Shown here: piece after piece, positions 25,677-34,840 of the stretch
Layout: the number at the start of each line of letters is the position of its first letter
Numbering within the stretch: the first letter of the stretch is position 1
The notes under the pieces: model-generated
What the model was told of the DNA's origin: nothing
Database searches by the model: none
What the model saw: only the letters and a program-made list of their open reading frames with translations
Translations under genes and position numbers: made by a program
Assembly: GCF_001611975.1 (NCBI RefSeq)
Contig: NZ_CP014525.1
Coordinates: 674,001-738,000 of the forward strand
DNA: 64,000 nt
Reading direction: 5' to 3'
Source of the DNA: Haematospirillum jordaniae
GTDB lineage: Bacteria; Pseudomonadota; Alphaproteobacteria; Rhodospirillales; Rhodospirillaceae

Positions 25677-27644
25677 GTGGCGTTTTCGTTGAAATCGCTG
25701 TTCGGTGGCAAAAAGGAATCGGCAGACAGTTCTGGCGAGGATGAACTGCCGTTTCGCCCGGAGCCGGAAGAAATACCGGAGTCAGAAGTACGGCGTATCG
25801 AAGAGGAAAAGAAGCCGAAGCCTGGCCTTCTGGACACGATTCTGGGCAAGGGAAAAAAGAAAAAGAAGGGAAAAAAGAGCAGCAAGGGGGATGACGCCAA
25901 CGCGGTAGGCGAAGGGGCTGATCCCCTTGACAATCCTGCCCTTTTGGCCCTGATTGCCTCGGAAGTTGCTGATCTTCCCCCTCCGGAAACAGCCGGGGAT
26001 GATGGGGCCGCAACAGAACCCGGTGCTGCTGCCGGTCCAGGCCCATCTCCAGCTGATGCCATAATGCCTGACGACGAAGCAGCAGGCATAGATGATGTCG
26101 CCGGCATTGAAGATGAAGTCGGCAGCCCTGATCTGGATGACTTTGACTTACCACCGGCCCTGTCAGGCCCGGACAGAGCAGAGCAAGACTGGCGCAATCG
26201 CCAGAGGAAACAGGCCCTGATCGGGTCCGTACTGGCCATACTCCTTCTGGGTGGGGGAGGCGCGGCCTTGTGGTGGTTCATGCAGCCGAAACCACTCCCG
26301 CCGGAGGTTGACCCCGGTCTGGTTGTCATCAATGAAAAGGGTGAAGCTGTTGCTGTCCCTGCGCCAGAGCCTATGGCATCGGGCGACAAGATCAGCCTCA
26401 TGATGCCTCCCCCTCCACCAGCCAATCCCGAACCGCTTCCAGAGCCAAAACTGGCCGAAGGCGCATCGGATCCATCCGCAGAACGCTCCAAGAACCGACG
26501 TCCATGGCTGGCCGGGGACGGAACACAACCGCTGCCGACAGATCAGGCTGCGCCCCCACCCCCTGCACAGACAACAGAGGCTGGAAAGACTGAGTCTGCC
26601 GAGAAACCAGCCGAGCCCACACCTCCACCCCCGAATGAAACAGCCACCACACCGGCCGTGGAAACAGCGCAGCCCCCTCCTACTGCACCAAAAGCACCCG
26701 AGCCCGCAAAGACTACAGTTATCGCCGGACTGCCCCCATTCCGGGATCCAGTTCTTCCGGAACCCCGCAAACCGGGACAGGCGATGCCAAGCTATGCGGC
26801 CATTCCGGTAAACAAGGGCGATCCGAAAGGACTGGATCCCGCACCGGATCCAAGCCTGATCAAGACATCCCGTTTCGGCCCGCTCCCCATGATCAGCAGC
26901 GAGGGAAAAATGCCGTGGAAGGTTTATCGCAGGCCCGCACCCGACACCAAGGGACCCAAGATCGGGGTTGTGATCGGGGGGCTTGGCCTGCACCCGGAAG
27001 CAACGGAAACAGCCATCACCAAACTGCCGCCTGACATTACGCTCTCGTTCAGCCCCTATGCCCCGCAGCTTGAGAACCTGGTGCAGCGGGCTCGCTCCTA
27101 TGGGCACGAGGTCATGCTGGATCTCCCCATGGAAGAGCAGACCTTTCCTTCGGCAGACCCCGGTCCCCTTGGTCTGCTGACAGCTCTGCCACCATCCGAG
27201 AACCTGACGCGCCTTGAAATGGTCATGGGCAAAGCAGGGGGATACGTCGGGCTTCTGGGACGTCCCGGTCACTTTACCGGCTCGGGCCTGCCGATGCAGG
27301 CCATTCTCGATGCCTTGGGGAAATCCGGAATCCTGTATATTCAGGCCGGCATGCCCCCTGCCACAGACAGTCCTGACAAGAAGGGCAATTTGTCAGGCTA
27401 TCGCAAGGACACAGGCCCTGTAGCGGTTTCTGACCTGACCATAGAAGCCCGTTCTTGGCGTTCCTCGGTTGATGCACGCCTTGAATATGCCGCCCACATG
27501 GCCAAGACACGTGGTACAGCGCTGGTTGTCCTGTTCCCGTCCCCCCTGACCTTTGAACGCCTGATGGCTTGGAACAAAGGGCTGGCAACCAACGGAACCC
27601 GGCTGGTTCCCGCAACCGCTGTGGTCAATACGTCGGCAAGCTGA
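25677..27644 (+). CDS. Divergent polysaccharide deacetylase family protein (YibQ-like)
   Basis: The 655-aa protein starts with GTG 25677 (TGGGGA upstream). It has an N-terminal cytoplasmic region of ~180 acidic/basic residues with a Lys run at ~60-66, one membrane span at ~183-203 (LIGSVLAILLLGGGGAALWWF), a Pro/Ala/Thr-rich periplasmic linker of ~200 residues, and a C-terminal divergent polysaccharide deacetylase domain from ~425 (KIGVVIGGLGLHPEATETAI; HEVMLDLPMEE; SFSPYAP). YibQ domains have a deacetylase-like barrel of unproven activity. The long N-terminal extension is unusual compared with enterobacterial YibQ. Context (envC, ctpA) points to peptidoglycan. Confidence 0.88.
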   Translation: MAFSLKSLFGGKKESADSSGEDELPFRPEPEEIPESEVRRIEEEKKPKPGLLDTILGKGKKKKKGKKSSKGDDANAVGEGADPLDNPALLALIASEVADLPPPETAGDDGAATEPGAAAGPGPSPADAIMPDDEAAGIDDVAGIEDEVGSPDLDDFDLPPALSGPDRAEQDWRNRQRKQALIGSVLAILLLGGGGAALWWFMQPKPLPPEVDPGLVVINEKGEAVAVPAPEPMASGDKISLMMPPPPPANPEPLPEPKLAEGASDPSAERSKNRRPWLAGDGTQPLPTDQAAPPPPAQTTEAGKTESAEKPAEPTPPPPNETATTPAVETAQPPPTAPKAPEPAKTTVIAGLPPFRDPVLPEPRKPGQAMPSYAAIPVNKGDPKGLDPAPDPSLIKTSRFGPLPMISSEGKMPWKVYRRPAPDTKGPKIGVVIGGLGLHPEATETAITKLPPDITLSFSPYAPQLENLVQRARSYGHEVMLDLPMEEQTFPSADPGPLGLLTALPPSENLTRLEMVMGKAGGYVGLLGRPGHFTGSGLPMQAILDALGKSGILYIQAGMPPATDSPDKKGNLSGYRKDTGPVAVSDLTIEARSWRSSVDARLEYAAHMAKTRGTALVVLFPSPLTFERLMAWNKGLATNGTRLVPATAVVNTSAS

Positions 27645-27689
27645 TAGGGTCATCCGTCTTTTGCCCCCCCTGAAGGTTGTTGACCACTG

Positions 27690-28169
27690 ATGACCCCGTC
27701 CCTGAAAACAGATCTCCCTTGGCGTCCCTGTGCCGGCATCATGCTTGTAAACCAGCGCAACGAGGTTTTTGTCGCACGGCGCCTAGATACGGAGCAAAAC
27801 GCTTGGCAAATGCCGCAGGGAGGCATAGATCGCGGTGAAGACCCACGGGACGCAGCTCTGCGCGAACTAAAGGAAGAAATTGGTACCAACAAGGCGGAAA
27901 TCATTGCGGAGATGAAAGAGTGGGTACGCTATGACCTACCCAATGACTTGATCGGAAAGGTCTGGAAAGGGCGCTGGCGGGGACAGGAACAGAAATGGTT
28001 CCTGATGCGCTTCACGGGACACGACCGTGACATTTGTCTAGACACGGAACACCCTGAATTTTCAGACTGGCGATGGGTGCCGCTTCGTGATGTCCCCGAC
28101 CTTGTTGTACCCTTCAAGCAAGCCATCTATCGCCAAGTCTGCGCCGCATTTGCCCCGCATCTGGCCTGA
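27690..28169 (+). CDS. rppH: RNA pyrophosphohydrolase (Nudix)
   Basis: Removes pyrophosphate from the 5' end of mRNA, triggering decay. The Nudix box GGIDRGEDPRDAALRELKEE fits the Gx5Ex7REUxEExGU consensus exactly, followed by IGT. The family segments NQRNEVFVARR, AWQMPQGGID and WKGRWRGQEQKWFLMRF are present. At 159 aa the length is canonical. It ends the envC-ctpA-yibQ-rppH string typical of alphaproteobacteria and converges on the DUF4175 gene with 13 bases between. Confidence 0.95.
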   Translation: MTPSLKTDLPWRPCAGIMLVNQRNEVFVARRLDTEQNAWQMPQGGIDRGEDPRDAALRELKEEIGTNKAEIIAEMKEWVRYDLPNDLIGKVWKGRWRGQEQKWFLMRFTGHDRDICLDTEHPEFSDWRWVPLRDVPDLVVPFKQAIYRQVCAAFAPHLA

Positions 28170-28182
28170 TACCGGAGAAGTG

Positions 28183-30600
28183 TCAGAACATCCTGATCAA
28201 GCGCTGCAGATAGTCTTGCTCCTGACGATCCAGATTGCCCTCGGCAGCACGCCGTCGCAGCTCCTGCAGAAGGTCCCGTGCCCGAGTGCGTTCCGGTTTG
28301 GTCGGAACTTTCTCACCATGAAGGGTCATGCCTTCACCGGGACGCCCTGCCGGATCCAGCCCTCCTGCTCCCGCAGGAGCAGGCAAGAGTCCAATTGTCT
28401 GCCCTAGGTTCTGCATCATGGTTTGTGAAACATCGCGGCGGGCCTGACGCAAGGCCTCCAAGGCCTCCCCCTGAGCCTGCTGCCCCAGATCGGGACGGGA
28501 TTCACCCAGCGCACGGGATGCCGTATCCATATGATCCCCGGCAACACCGAACCATTCCGGAACCGAACCGGTTTTCCGCCCGACCTGCCCGCTCAGTGCC
28601 CGCAGCTGACCACGCAAGCTTTCCTGCCGCCGCGCCAACTCTGCGGCAGGGAAAGTCCAGAACCCGGAATGGCGTGATACAGACGGCAGGGCTGTCCCTT
28701 CTGCCATTGTGGAAAAGGTATCTTCCAGAAGTTGCTCCTGGCCCCGGACAAGACGGTCAAACCCGGTCATGATATCCCTCATGTCCCGCAGCTCGCCAGA
28801 TGCCGACGAGAAACGCGCATTCCGCAATCCGGACAACACCGCATCAACATGCTCGGCCAAGGCACGTGCCGCATCCTGTGCCCCTAGGCGGGTCAGCTCT
28901 TCCAGTTCAGCCAGCATTTTCTCCAAGGCAAGGTCACCGGCCTGAATATTTGGGCCAAGGGAGTCCGCCAGTGCATCAAGCTCATCCAGGGACAATCCAC
29001 CACCACGGCCGACGATATCCTGTAGCAAGGATACCAAGGCACGACGAACCGCGTTGATGGCATCCGCCACCGCCTTGGGATCCCCTGTCGCATTAAGAAG
29101 ATCCAGCCTGGCTTGTTCCAGCTGGGTTCGTGCATTGTCGATGGTGCCATCCTCTATCCTCAAGGCTAGGTTCCAGAGAAGATCAGCCACAGACTCAAGT
29201 GGATGCACAGCAAAGGCAGGTGACAAACGCAACGCAGCAATCCGCAACCCAAGAAAGACTACAGGGTCCTGACCAAAATCATCTGGCCGGAGGGACAGTT
29301 CATCAAGGCGTCTCCAGACCTCTGCTTTCTGTGCAGGTGACCCCGTGAAAAGAACCTTGCGGGCCGACGCCAGAAGGGCCGCAACCGGATGCGTGAACTG
29401 CCGCTCTGGCAAATGCGTTGCATACCAGTATGATCCTGCTGTGTGGCCGGCCCCGTCAGAAACCAATACCCTAACCTCAACATCGTGCCCAGCCCAGGGA
29501 TGCCCAGCAAGATCCAACAGAACGGTGGTATCAACATGGGGCGAAGGCAAACCGGGAACAGGAAGTGGATAGGAACGGGCAACAAAGTCCATATCCATTT
29601 CCGGCTCCCCCGGACGACGCAATTCGAGGCGGGCCTCTGTCACGCCGTAGTCATCAGACGCAGCAACATGCAATGAAAGACGAGGGTCCGGACCATCCGG
29701 TGTGGTGGCTGCAACAAGGGATCCCCCTGCAACAGACGGTGGCGTATCCGGAAAGATGGCAAGCTGCTGCCTAGCGCTATACCACAGCCCACGCCGTATC
29801 CGGAGTTCAACGCCAGATCCGGCATCATCCGTTAAAAGAGCTGTCATACGGGCTGTATCATGGCCACTGTCCTCGAAGGGAACATGGGTATCACCAAGAT
29901 ACCCGACCGGCAGACCGGGGCCATGAACCAAGACCAGAAGGGAACTTCCCTCCGGTACATCAAGCGTGCCCCCGTCCATAACCCGGCGAACAGAGGGCAG
30001 CCGGGTATACTCCGGGGGTGTTATCCAAATCTCGGCACTCAGGGATCCGGTCAAGGATGGCGTCAGAGCCGCAGACAGACGGTCTGCAGACTGGGGGCCA
30101 GAGACAAATAAACCAACCGCCAGGGCCAGGACAGGAATCGCCCGGATAGCAAGCGGATCACGGTCAGCGATATGGGGAGCAGGCCAGGATACCTGCAAGA
30201 ACCCGGCTTCAAACAGCATCTGTCGGTGATGCCTCTGCCAGAGTTCATGCGTTGCGGGATCAAGCACAACAAACGGACGATCACACAGGGCGGTCAGGGG
30301 TCGGGCTGTATGCCCACGCTCCAGGCGATGCAAAGCATCCCATATGTCTGGACAGCAAAAACTGGACAGTCCGTACCATAGGGCAAACGCCAGAATGACC
30401 AAAAACAGGATGAACGACACCAAGTGCCAACCGGTTCCGGAAGCCGGTATCCCCCCCAGAAGGGACAAGGCAATAAATCCGAGAACGACAGACCAGGGTA
30501 TCCACAAGGCCTGCCATAGACGTTCCCAAAACAGGAAGAGCCAGGACAGGAACAGCCGCCATTGCAGGATGCGGGGCAGAATCAGCAGGGGCATCATCAT
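28183..30600 (-). CDS. DUF4175 / TIGR02302 family membrane protein
   Basis: The 805-aa protein has two or three N-terminal membrane spans (residues ~10-80; LFLSWLFLFWERLWQALW, VVLGFIALSLLGG, FILFLVILAFALWYG) and another near 155-175. Next comes a long periplasmic region with an Ig-like stretch (~200-400, ISLHVAASDDYGVTEARLEL-type strands), then helical, Gln/Arg/Ala-rich coiled segments and a Gly/Pro-rich tail. This matches the large alphaproteobacterial family TIGR02302, for which I know no demonstrated function. The start has three tandem ATG codons. The downstream neighbour in the same direction is none; upstream lies an OmpR-type regulator. Confidence 0.85.
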   Translation of the reverse strand: MMMPLLILPRILQWRLFLSWLFLFWERLWQALWIPWSVVLGFIALSLLGGIPASGTGWHLVSFILFLVILAFALWYGLSSFCCPDIWDALHRLERGHTARPLTALCDRPFVVLDPATHELWQRHHRQMLFEAGFLQVSWPAPHIADRDPLAIRAIPVLALAVGLFVSGPQSADRLSAALTPSLTGSLSAEIWITPPEYTRLPSVRRVMDGGTLDVPEGSSLLVLVHGPGLPVGYLGDTHVPFEDSGHDTARMTALLTDDAGSGVELRIRRGLWYSARQQLAIFPDTPPSVAGGSLVAATTPDGPDPRLSLHVAASDDYGVTEARLELRRPGEPEMDMDFVARSYPLPVPGLPSPHVDTTVLLDLAGHPWAGHDVEVRVLVSDGAGHTAGSYWYATHLPERQFTHPVAALLASARKVLFTGSPAQKAEVWRRLDELSLRPDDFGQDPVVFLGLRIAALRLSPAFAVHPLESVADLLWNLALRIEDGTIDNARTQLEQARLDLLNATGDPKAVADAINAVRRALVSLLQDIVGRGGGLSLDELDALADSLGPNIQAGDLALEKMLAELEELTRLGAQDAARALAEHVDAVLSGLRNARFSSASGELRDMRDIMTGFDRLVRGQEQLLEDTFSTMAEGTALPSVSRHSGFWTFPAAELARRQESLRGQLRALSGQVGRKTGSVPEWFGVAGDHMDTASRALGESRPDLGQQAQGEALEALRQARRDVSQTMMQNLGQTIGLLPAPAGAGGLDPAGRPGEGMTLHGEKVPTKPERTRARDLLQELRRRAAEGNLDRQEQDYLQRLIRMF

Positions 30601-30704
30601 GCCCCCAGTTTACGGGGCCATCTATCAAGGGCGAAGACAGCGCAGGCACGCTGTCACAAACAAGGCCATCACAAGGGACCGGAGTCACGGAAAGCAAAGG
30701 AATA

Positions 30705-31397
30705 TCAGGGGCTGAGCCGATATCCCCCTTCTTCGGTCAGTAACAGGGTTGTCTCGCCGCTGACAGGCTCAATCTTTTGACGCAGCCGGTAGATATGAGT
30801 CTCCAGCGTATGAGTACTGACAGCGGCATTATATCCCCACACCTCATGCAGCAGGGTTTCCCGGTCCACTGCCCGCCCCTGCCGGTAAAGATATTTGAGG
30901 ATTGCAGCTTCTTTCTCCGTCAGGCGAATCTTCCGCCCTGAGGCTTCTTCCAACATCTTTGACGCAGGCACAAAACGATAGGGGCCAACAGCAAACACAG
31001 CATCATCAGACTGACGGTGCTGACGCATATGCGCCCTAAGACGGGCCAGCAACACAGCCATACGGAACGGCTTGGTCACATAGTCGTTGGCCCCGGCTTC
31101 TAGGCCCGTTACCGTGTCGTATTCACTATCAAGACTTGTCAGCATAATAATGGGGCAGCGCACACCCCCTGCCCTCAACTGGCGACAGACATCACGCCCG
31201 TCCATATCCGGAAGGCCTAGGTCCAGCAAAATAAGATCCAGCGGAACAGGGGAGGATGTCGCAGCACAGATTGCCTCACCCCCTGAAGCCGCTTCGGTTA
31301 CAGTGGCAATATCGTCCTGGTCCTGAAGCTGCATCGCAAGAGTGCGCCGCAGAACCACATCATCATCAACAAGGAGTATAAAACGGCCATCGGCCAT
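30705..31397 (-). CDS. OmpR/PhoB-family response regulator
   Basis: The 230-aa protein has a receiver domain (DDD acidic pocket near residue 11, phospho-acceptor Asp in LILLDLGLPDMDG, switch Thr/Ser in IIMLTSLDS, Lys in YVTKPFRM) and a C-terminal winged helix of the trans_reg_C type (RLTEKEAAILKYLYRQG; VSTHTLETHIYRLRQKIEP). No histidine kinase gene is adjacent. It sits 104 bases upstream of the DUF4175 gene and is probably co-transcribed. Its targets are unknown. Confidence 0.93.
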   Translation of the reverse strand: MADGRFILLVDDDVVLRRTLAMQLQDQDDIATVTEAASGGEAICAATSSPVPLDLILLDLGLPDMDGRDVCRQLRAGGVRCPIIMLTSLDSEYDTVTGLEAGANDYVTKPFRMAVLLARLRAHMRQHRQSDDAVFAVGPYRFVPASKMLEEASGRKIRLTEKEAAILKYLYRQGRAVDRETLLHEVWGYNAAVSTHTLETHIYRLRQKIEPVSGETTLLLTEEGGYRLSP

Positions 31398-31609
31398 GGG
31401 CGGACACTCCTATGCCTCAAGACAACACGCTACAAATGCGGGGGTAACCGGGGAAAAATTCCCGCCAGTGCAAAAACACTGTCTTTTCACAACGCCAATA
31501 CTGTCCTATCTACCATCGGGAAGCGCGGACGCCAAGCCCGTGACCACTTTCTTCTACAAACCGGGCCATCCATGACCGGACCCGATAGTCAGGATTCCGA
31601 CATCCCAGC

Positions 31610-32755
31610 ATGACCAGACCCGTCCCACCCGCCAGTTCCCCACCCCCATCCGCCCTTGTAGCGGTGGATCGTGTTGTTGCCGAGTTCCGGCGTGGTGGCA
31701 CTGTTGTCCTGACAGACCTTACGGGGAAAGGCCTGCTGATCCAGTCAGCTGAAACCCTTACAGAAGAAAGCTTGGAACGCTTTGGTCACCTGACCAATAC
31801 AACCCCGGCTCTGTTGATGACAGGCCGACGGGCAGAAGCTCTTGGATACGAGGCAACAGACGCGCCGGTCATAGCGTTCCGGCCCCCCGCCCCCCTTACG
31901 GTCGATCAGGTGACCATGCTTGGTGATCCCGTACACGGAACAGACCGTGTCGACCCGGCGATGGCATGTGCGGAAGACTCCATGCATGAAGGAGCACCGG
32001 AAAGTCTAGAGCACGCTGCCGTCCTTCTGGCCAAGATTGCGCGCCTGCTGCCTGTTGTGGTAGCCACACCTCTGCACGAGCATACTGACATACGACACTG
32101 GGCTGCCGAGCGCGACCTTCTGACCGTTGATAGTACCCACATCTTGTCCTACCTGCCGACGGCAGCCCGCAGTCTGCGCCCGGTCGGGGATGCCCGGGTT
32201 CCGCTGCAGGGTGCCGAGAACACCCGCATCGTAGCCTTCCGCCCGGCTGATGGTGGAATCGAGCATCTAGCCATCATCATCGGAAACCCGGATCCGGAGC
32301 AACCCGTGCTGGTCCGTCTGCACTCCGAATGTTTCACCGGGGATCTGCTGGGGTCGCTGCGTTGTGACTGTGGCGACCAACTGCGCGGGGCTATCGATGT
32401 CATCGCCCGCGAGGGAAGCGGGGTTCTTCTATACTTGGCACAGGAAGGCCGGGGCATCGGTCTGGTCAACAAGCTTCGCGCCTATCATTTGCAGGACCGT
32501 GGGTTTGACACCATGGATGCCAACGGGCAGCTGGGATTCCATGATGATGAGCGCCTGTTCCTGCCTGCCGCCGAAATGCTTCTGCAACTGGGCTTCAGCC
32601 GGGTTCGTCTGTTGACAAATAATCCTGACAAGGTTGCCGCGCTTGCCCGTCATGGCATCCGCATTGATGAACGTGTGGCCCACGTCTTTGCCAGCAACGT
32701 ACACAACCTGTCCTATCTGCGAACCAAAGCCGAAAAAGGTGGGCACATCCTCTAG
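31610..32755 (+). CDS. ribA: GTP cyclohydrolase II with degenerate N-terminal domain
   Basis: First step of riboflavin synthesis. The C-terminal ~190 residues are a full RibA domain: zinc Cys residues in HSECFTGDLLGSLRCDC, then AQEGRGIGLVNKLRAYHLQD (conserved Tyr), GFHDDERLF (conserved Arg) and LTNNPDKV. The N-terminal ~170 residues recall a RibB (DHBP synthase) domain in its opening (DRVVAEFRRGGTVVLTD) but lack the acidic active-site motifs, so DHBP synthase activity is not expected. Such 370-380-aa RibA proteins occur in related alphaproteobacteria. It is divergent from the response-regulator gene. Confidence 0.93.
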   Translation: MTRPVPPASSPPPSALVAVDRVVAEFRRGGTVVLTDLTGKGLLIQSAETLTEESLERFGHLTNTTPALLMTGRRAEALGYEATDAPVIAFRPPAPLTVDQVTMLGDPVHGTDRVDPAMACAEDSMHEGAPESLEHAAVLLAKIARLLPVVVATPLHEHTDIRHWAAERDLLTVDSTHILSYLPTAARSLRPVGDARVPLQGAENTRIVAFRPADGGIEHLAIIIGNPDPEQPVLVRLHSECFTGDLLGSLRCDCGDQLRGAIDVIAREGSGVLLYLAQEGRGIGLVNKLRAYHLQDRGFDTMDANGQLGFHDDERLFLPAAEMLLQLGFSRVRLLTNNPDKVAALARHGIRIDERVAHVFASNVHNLSYLRTKAEKGGHIL

Positions 32756-32892
32756 GACCGGGCGGCACATTTTGCCGACAAACACAAACGGACCACGACG
32801 CCACACGGCGCGACAAGGCTGCCTGAACGGAATGGCATAATCGTTGCATCCCTCGAGAGGCAGAATACCGTCAGGACAAGGCAAACAGGACC

Positions 32893-33873
32893 ATGCCCGT
32901 CAGTCCGTATGAAGGATGGAACAATGCCCCCTATCTACCGGGTATCAGCATGGAACCCGGAGGAGGAACTGTAGCCACAAGCGCTTCAGCCGAGACGGAC
33001 GAGAGTCCCCTGTCCTTCTGGGATTTCCTGGACATCGTGAACCCGCTGCAGCATATACCGCTTGTTGGAAGCCTGTACCGGGAATTGACCGGAGATACAA
33101 TTCGGGGTGAAGCAAAACTAGCCGGTGGGGCCTTGTTCTTCGGCCCGATCGGGCTTGGTCTTGCCGCCCTTGATGTCGGAGTAGAAGAAATTACAGGCGC
33201 CCCGATCGATGAGCACGTCGTGGCCATGTTCAATGGCGAAGACGCGGGGCAGAATGCCATCCGGAACAAGAAGGCAGCAGAGACACAAGTTGCATCCGTC
33301 ACGGAAAAGACGGCACCCCCGGCCGAGGCAGGACACGGGGCTGTCTCTTCATCCACCCCAATCCCGGAGCCTGTAGCAACACAGACTGTTACTGGAGCAT
33401 CAATGGCCGCAGCCGATGCAACCGCAATCATAAGCCCCCTGCGCATGTTTCCTGCTCATCCAGCCACAGCCGTCATGCCAAAGGCATCCAGACCAATTAC
33501 ACCATCACGCATCCCGGCATCAGCCATCCGCCCGATGGGTGATGTTTCCTCCATGACGGCCCTAGAGCAATTGGTGCGCGAATCCTCACACCTTGCACCA
33601 ACACCAGAACGGCAAACCATACCCCAACACAACACGGACCAAAAAGAGACGTCAGCCACAAAGCACGAAGACAATAATGGAGACAAGGGAGACAACAAGG
33701 CCCAGCAGCAGAAGGCCCTAGAAGCACAGGGGCTTGTGCCCTTGCCTACCACACCGCCTGTTCCGGTCAACCTTCTACAGTCAGGGATTCCGGCACATGG
33801 AACAGGCACAGAAATGCCCACCCTGCATAAGGCCAGCGAGGCCTACCGAAAGGCAGACCAGCTCCCCCGATAA
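32893..33873 (+). CDS. Conserved alphaproteobacterial protein of unknown function
   Basis: The 326-aa protein has one ordered block at residues ~35-115 (WDFLDIVNPLQHIPLVGSLY, TGDTIRGEAKLAGGALFFGP, GLGLAALDVGVEEITG) that I recognise as a recurring domain in Rhodospirillales proteins without an assigned role. Amphipathic, Gly/Ala-rich helices suggest membrane association. The remaining ~200 residues are low-complexity, rich in Pro, Ala, Thr, Gln and Asn, with no fold apparent. It stands alone on its strand and converges on hinT with 13 bases between stops. Confidence 0.75.
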   Translation: MPVSPYEGWNNAPYLPGISMEPGGGTVATSASAETDESPLSFWDFLDIVNPLQHIPLVGSLYRELTGDTIRGEAKLAGGALFFGPIGLGLAALDVGVEEITGAPIDEHVVAMFNGEDAGQNAIRNKKAAETQVASVTEKTAPPAEAGHGAVSSSTPIPEPVATQTVTGASMAAADATAIISPLRMFPAHPATAVMPKASRPITPSRIPASAIRPMGDVSSMTALEQLVRESSHLAPTPERQTIPQHNTDQKETSATKHEDNNGDKGDNKAQQQKALEAQGLVPLPTTPPVPVNLLQSGIPAHGTGTEMPTLHKASEAYRKADQLPR

Positions 33874-33886
33874 AAACAAAACGGTA

Positions 33887-34249
33887 TCAGTCGCGCTTCA
33901 CCATCGGACCAACTGGCCCACCGCCAAGGATATGGAAATGCAGATGCGGTACTTCCTGATGCCCATTCGCACCGACATTCGAAACCACACGATAACCGCT
34001 GTCACGAACCTTGGTCAGGGCTGCCACTTTCTCGATGGCCCGAAACAGGGCGGCGATTTCCACATCCTTGCCATCGGCAGCCATTTCGTTAACGGATCGA
34101 TAAGCTCCCTTGGGAATGACCAGCACATGAACCGGGCGGGCTGGATTGACATCGTGGAAGGCCAAGACATGATCGTCTTCATAGACCCGGTTGCAGGGAA
34201 CCTCGCCACGCAGGATACGGGCAAAAATATTACCGGAATCGTAACTCAT
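33887..34249 (-). CDS. hinT: HIT-family purine nucleoside phosphoramidase
   Basis: The 120-aa protein contains the histidine triad HLHFHILGGG near residues 100-109 and the family blocks NIFARILRGEVPCNRVYEDD, AFHDVNPARPVHVLVIPK and GYRVVSNVG. HinT-type proteins hydrolyse AMP-NH2 and aminoacyl-adenylates. It follows hisE in the same direction after 54 bases, a pairing common in alphaproteobacteria. Confidence 0.95.
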   Translation of the reverse strand: MSYDSGNIFARILRGEVPCNRVYEDDHVLAFHDVNPARPVHVLVIPKGAYRSVNEMAADGKDVEIAALFRAIEKVAALTKVRDSGYRVVSNVGANGHQEVPHLHFHILGGGPVGPMVKRD

Positions 34250-34303
34250 CGTTGTCTCCTTGCGTCACCGGAACAAACGTGAAAAGCACAGCGCCAGACC
34301 CGC

Positions 34304-34633
34304 TTATAACGGGCGCGCCTTTTTCCCGTCGATGCCATCTTCACCGAAACGATCCTGCATGGCCTGCCATACATCGGACGGAACAATACCGCAGTCTGAC
34401 CACAGGACCAAAAGGTGATACAGTAGATCCGCGCTCTCACCGACAACGTCCTCACGGCTTTCCACCAGTGATGCAATGGCGACTTCCACGGCTTCTTCAC
34501 CAACCTTCTGGGCTATTTTCTTGCGACCTTTGGCATAAAGCCTTGCTGTGTGTGAACATTCCGGATCAGCATCCTTCCGGCTGTTGATCAGGGCAAACAA
34601 GTTCTCCAGAATATCCGGGCTGCCTTCAGCCAT
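34304..34633 (-). CDS. hisE: Phosphoribosyl-ATP pyrophosphatase
   Basis: Second step of histidine biosynthesis. The 109-aa all-alpha MazG-like fold shows the acidic metal site in KVGEEAVEVAIA and ESADLLYHLLVLW, plus SHTARLYAKGRKKI. The longest frame extends to 34798, but ATG 34633 with AAGGA about ten bases upstream begins at the family N-terminus (MAEGSPDIL). The other his genes are not in the window. It is upstream of hinT and divergent from a lipoprotein protease gene. Confidence 0.94.
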   Translation of the reverse strand: MAEGSPDILENLFALINSRKDADPECSHTARLYAKGRKKIAQKVGEEAVEVAIASLVESREDVVGESADLLYHLLVLWSDCGIVPSDVWQAMQDRFGEDGIDGKKARPL

Positions 34634-34840
34634 TGCACGCATGTCCTTGTATACATACCCTGCACACCACCCGGGCAGCAGGATCTCATCACGAAGCCGC
34701 AATGTTATACGTACCGTACCGGAAAAGCGAGAACCGGCAGGCCGTATCCACGGCTCTGGCACTATAGCCTCGCAAACGATCCTTGAGATTGTTTGCAAAA
34801 GACGATACTTCTATCATCAATTATAAATACGGGGCATAAC

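Noticed and set aside
26163..27272. A 369-codon minus-strand frame, Trp/Cys/Gly-rich
   Set aside because: Antisense to the yibQ-like gene, produced by Pro/Ala-rich codons read backward.
32410..32560. Possible loss of a catalytic Tyr in RibA
   Set aside because: Counting against E. coli RibA shows the catalytic Tyr (KLRAY) and Arg (DDERLF) are both kept; the Phe seen is at a different position.
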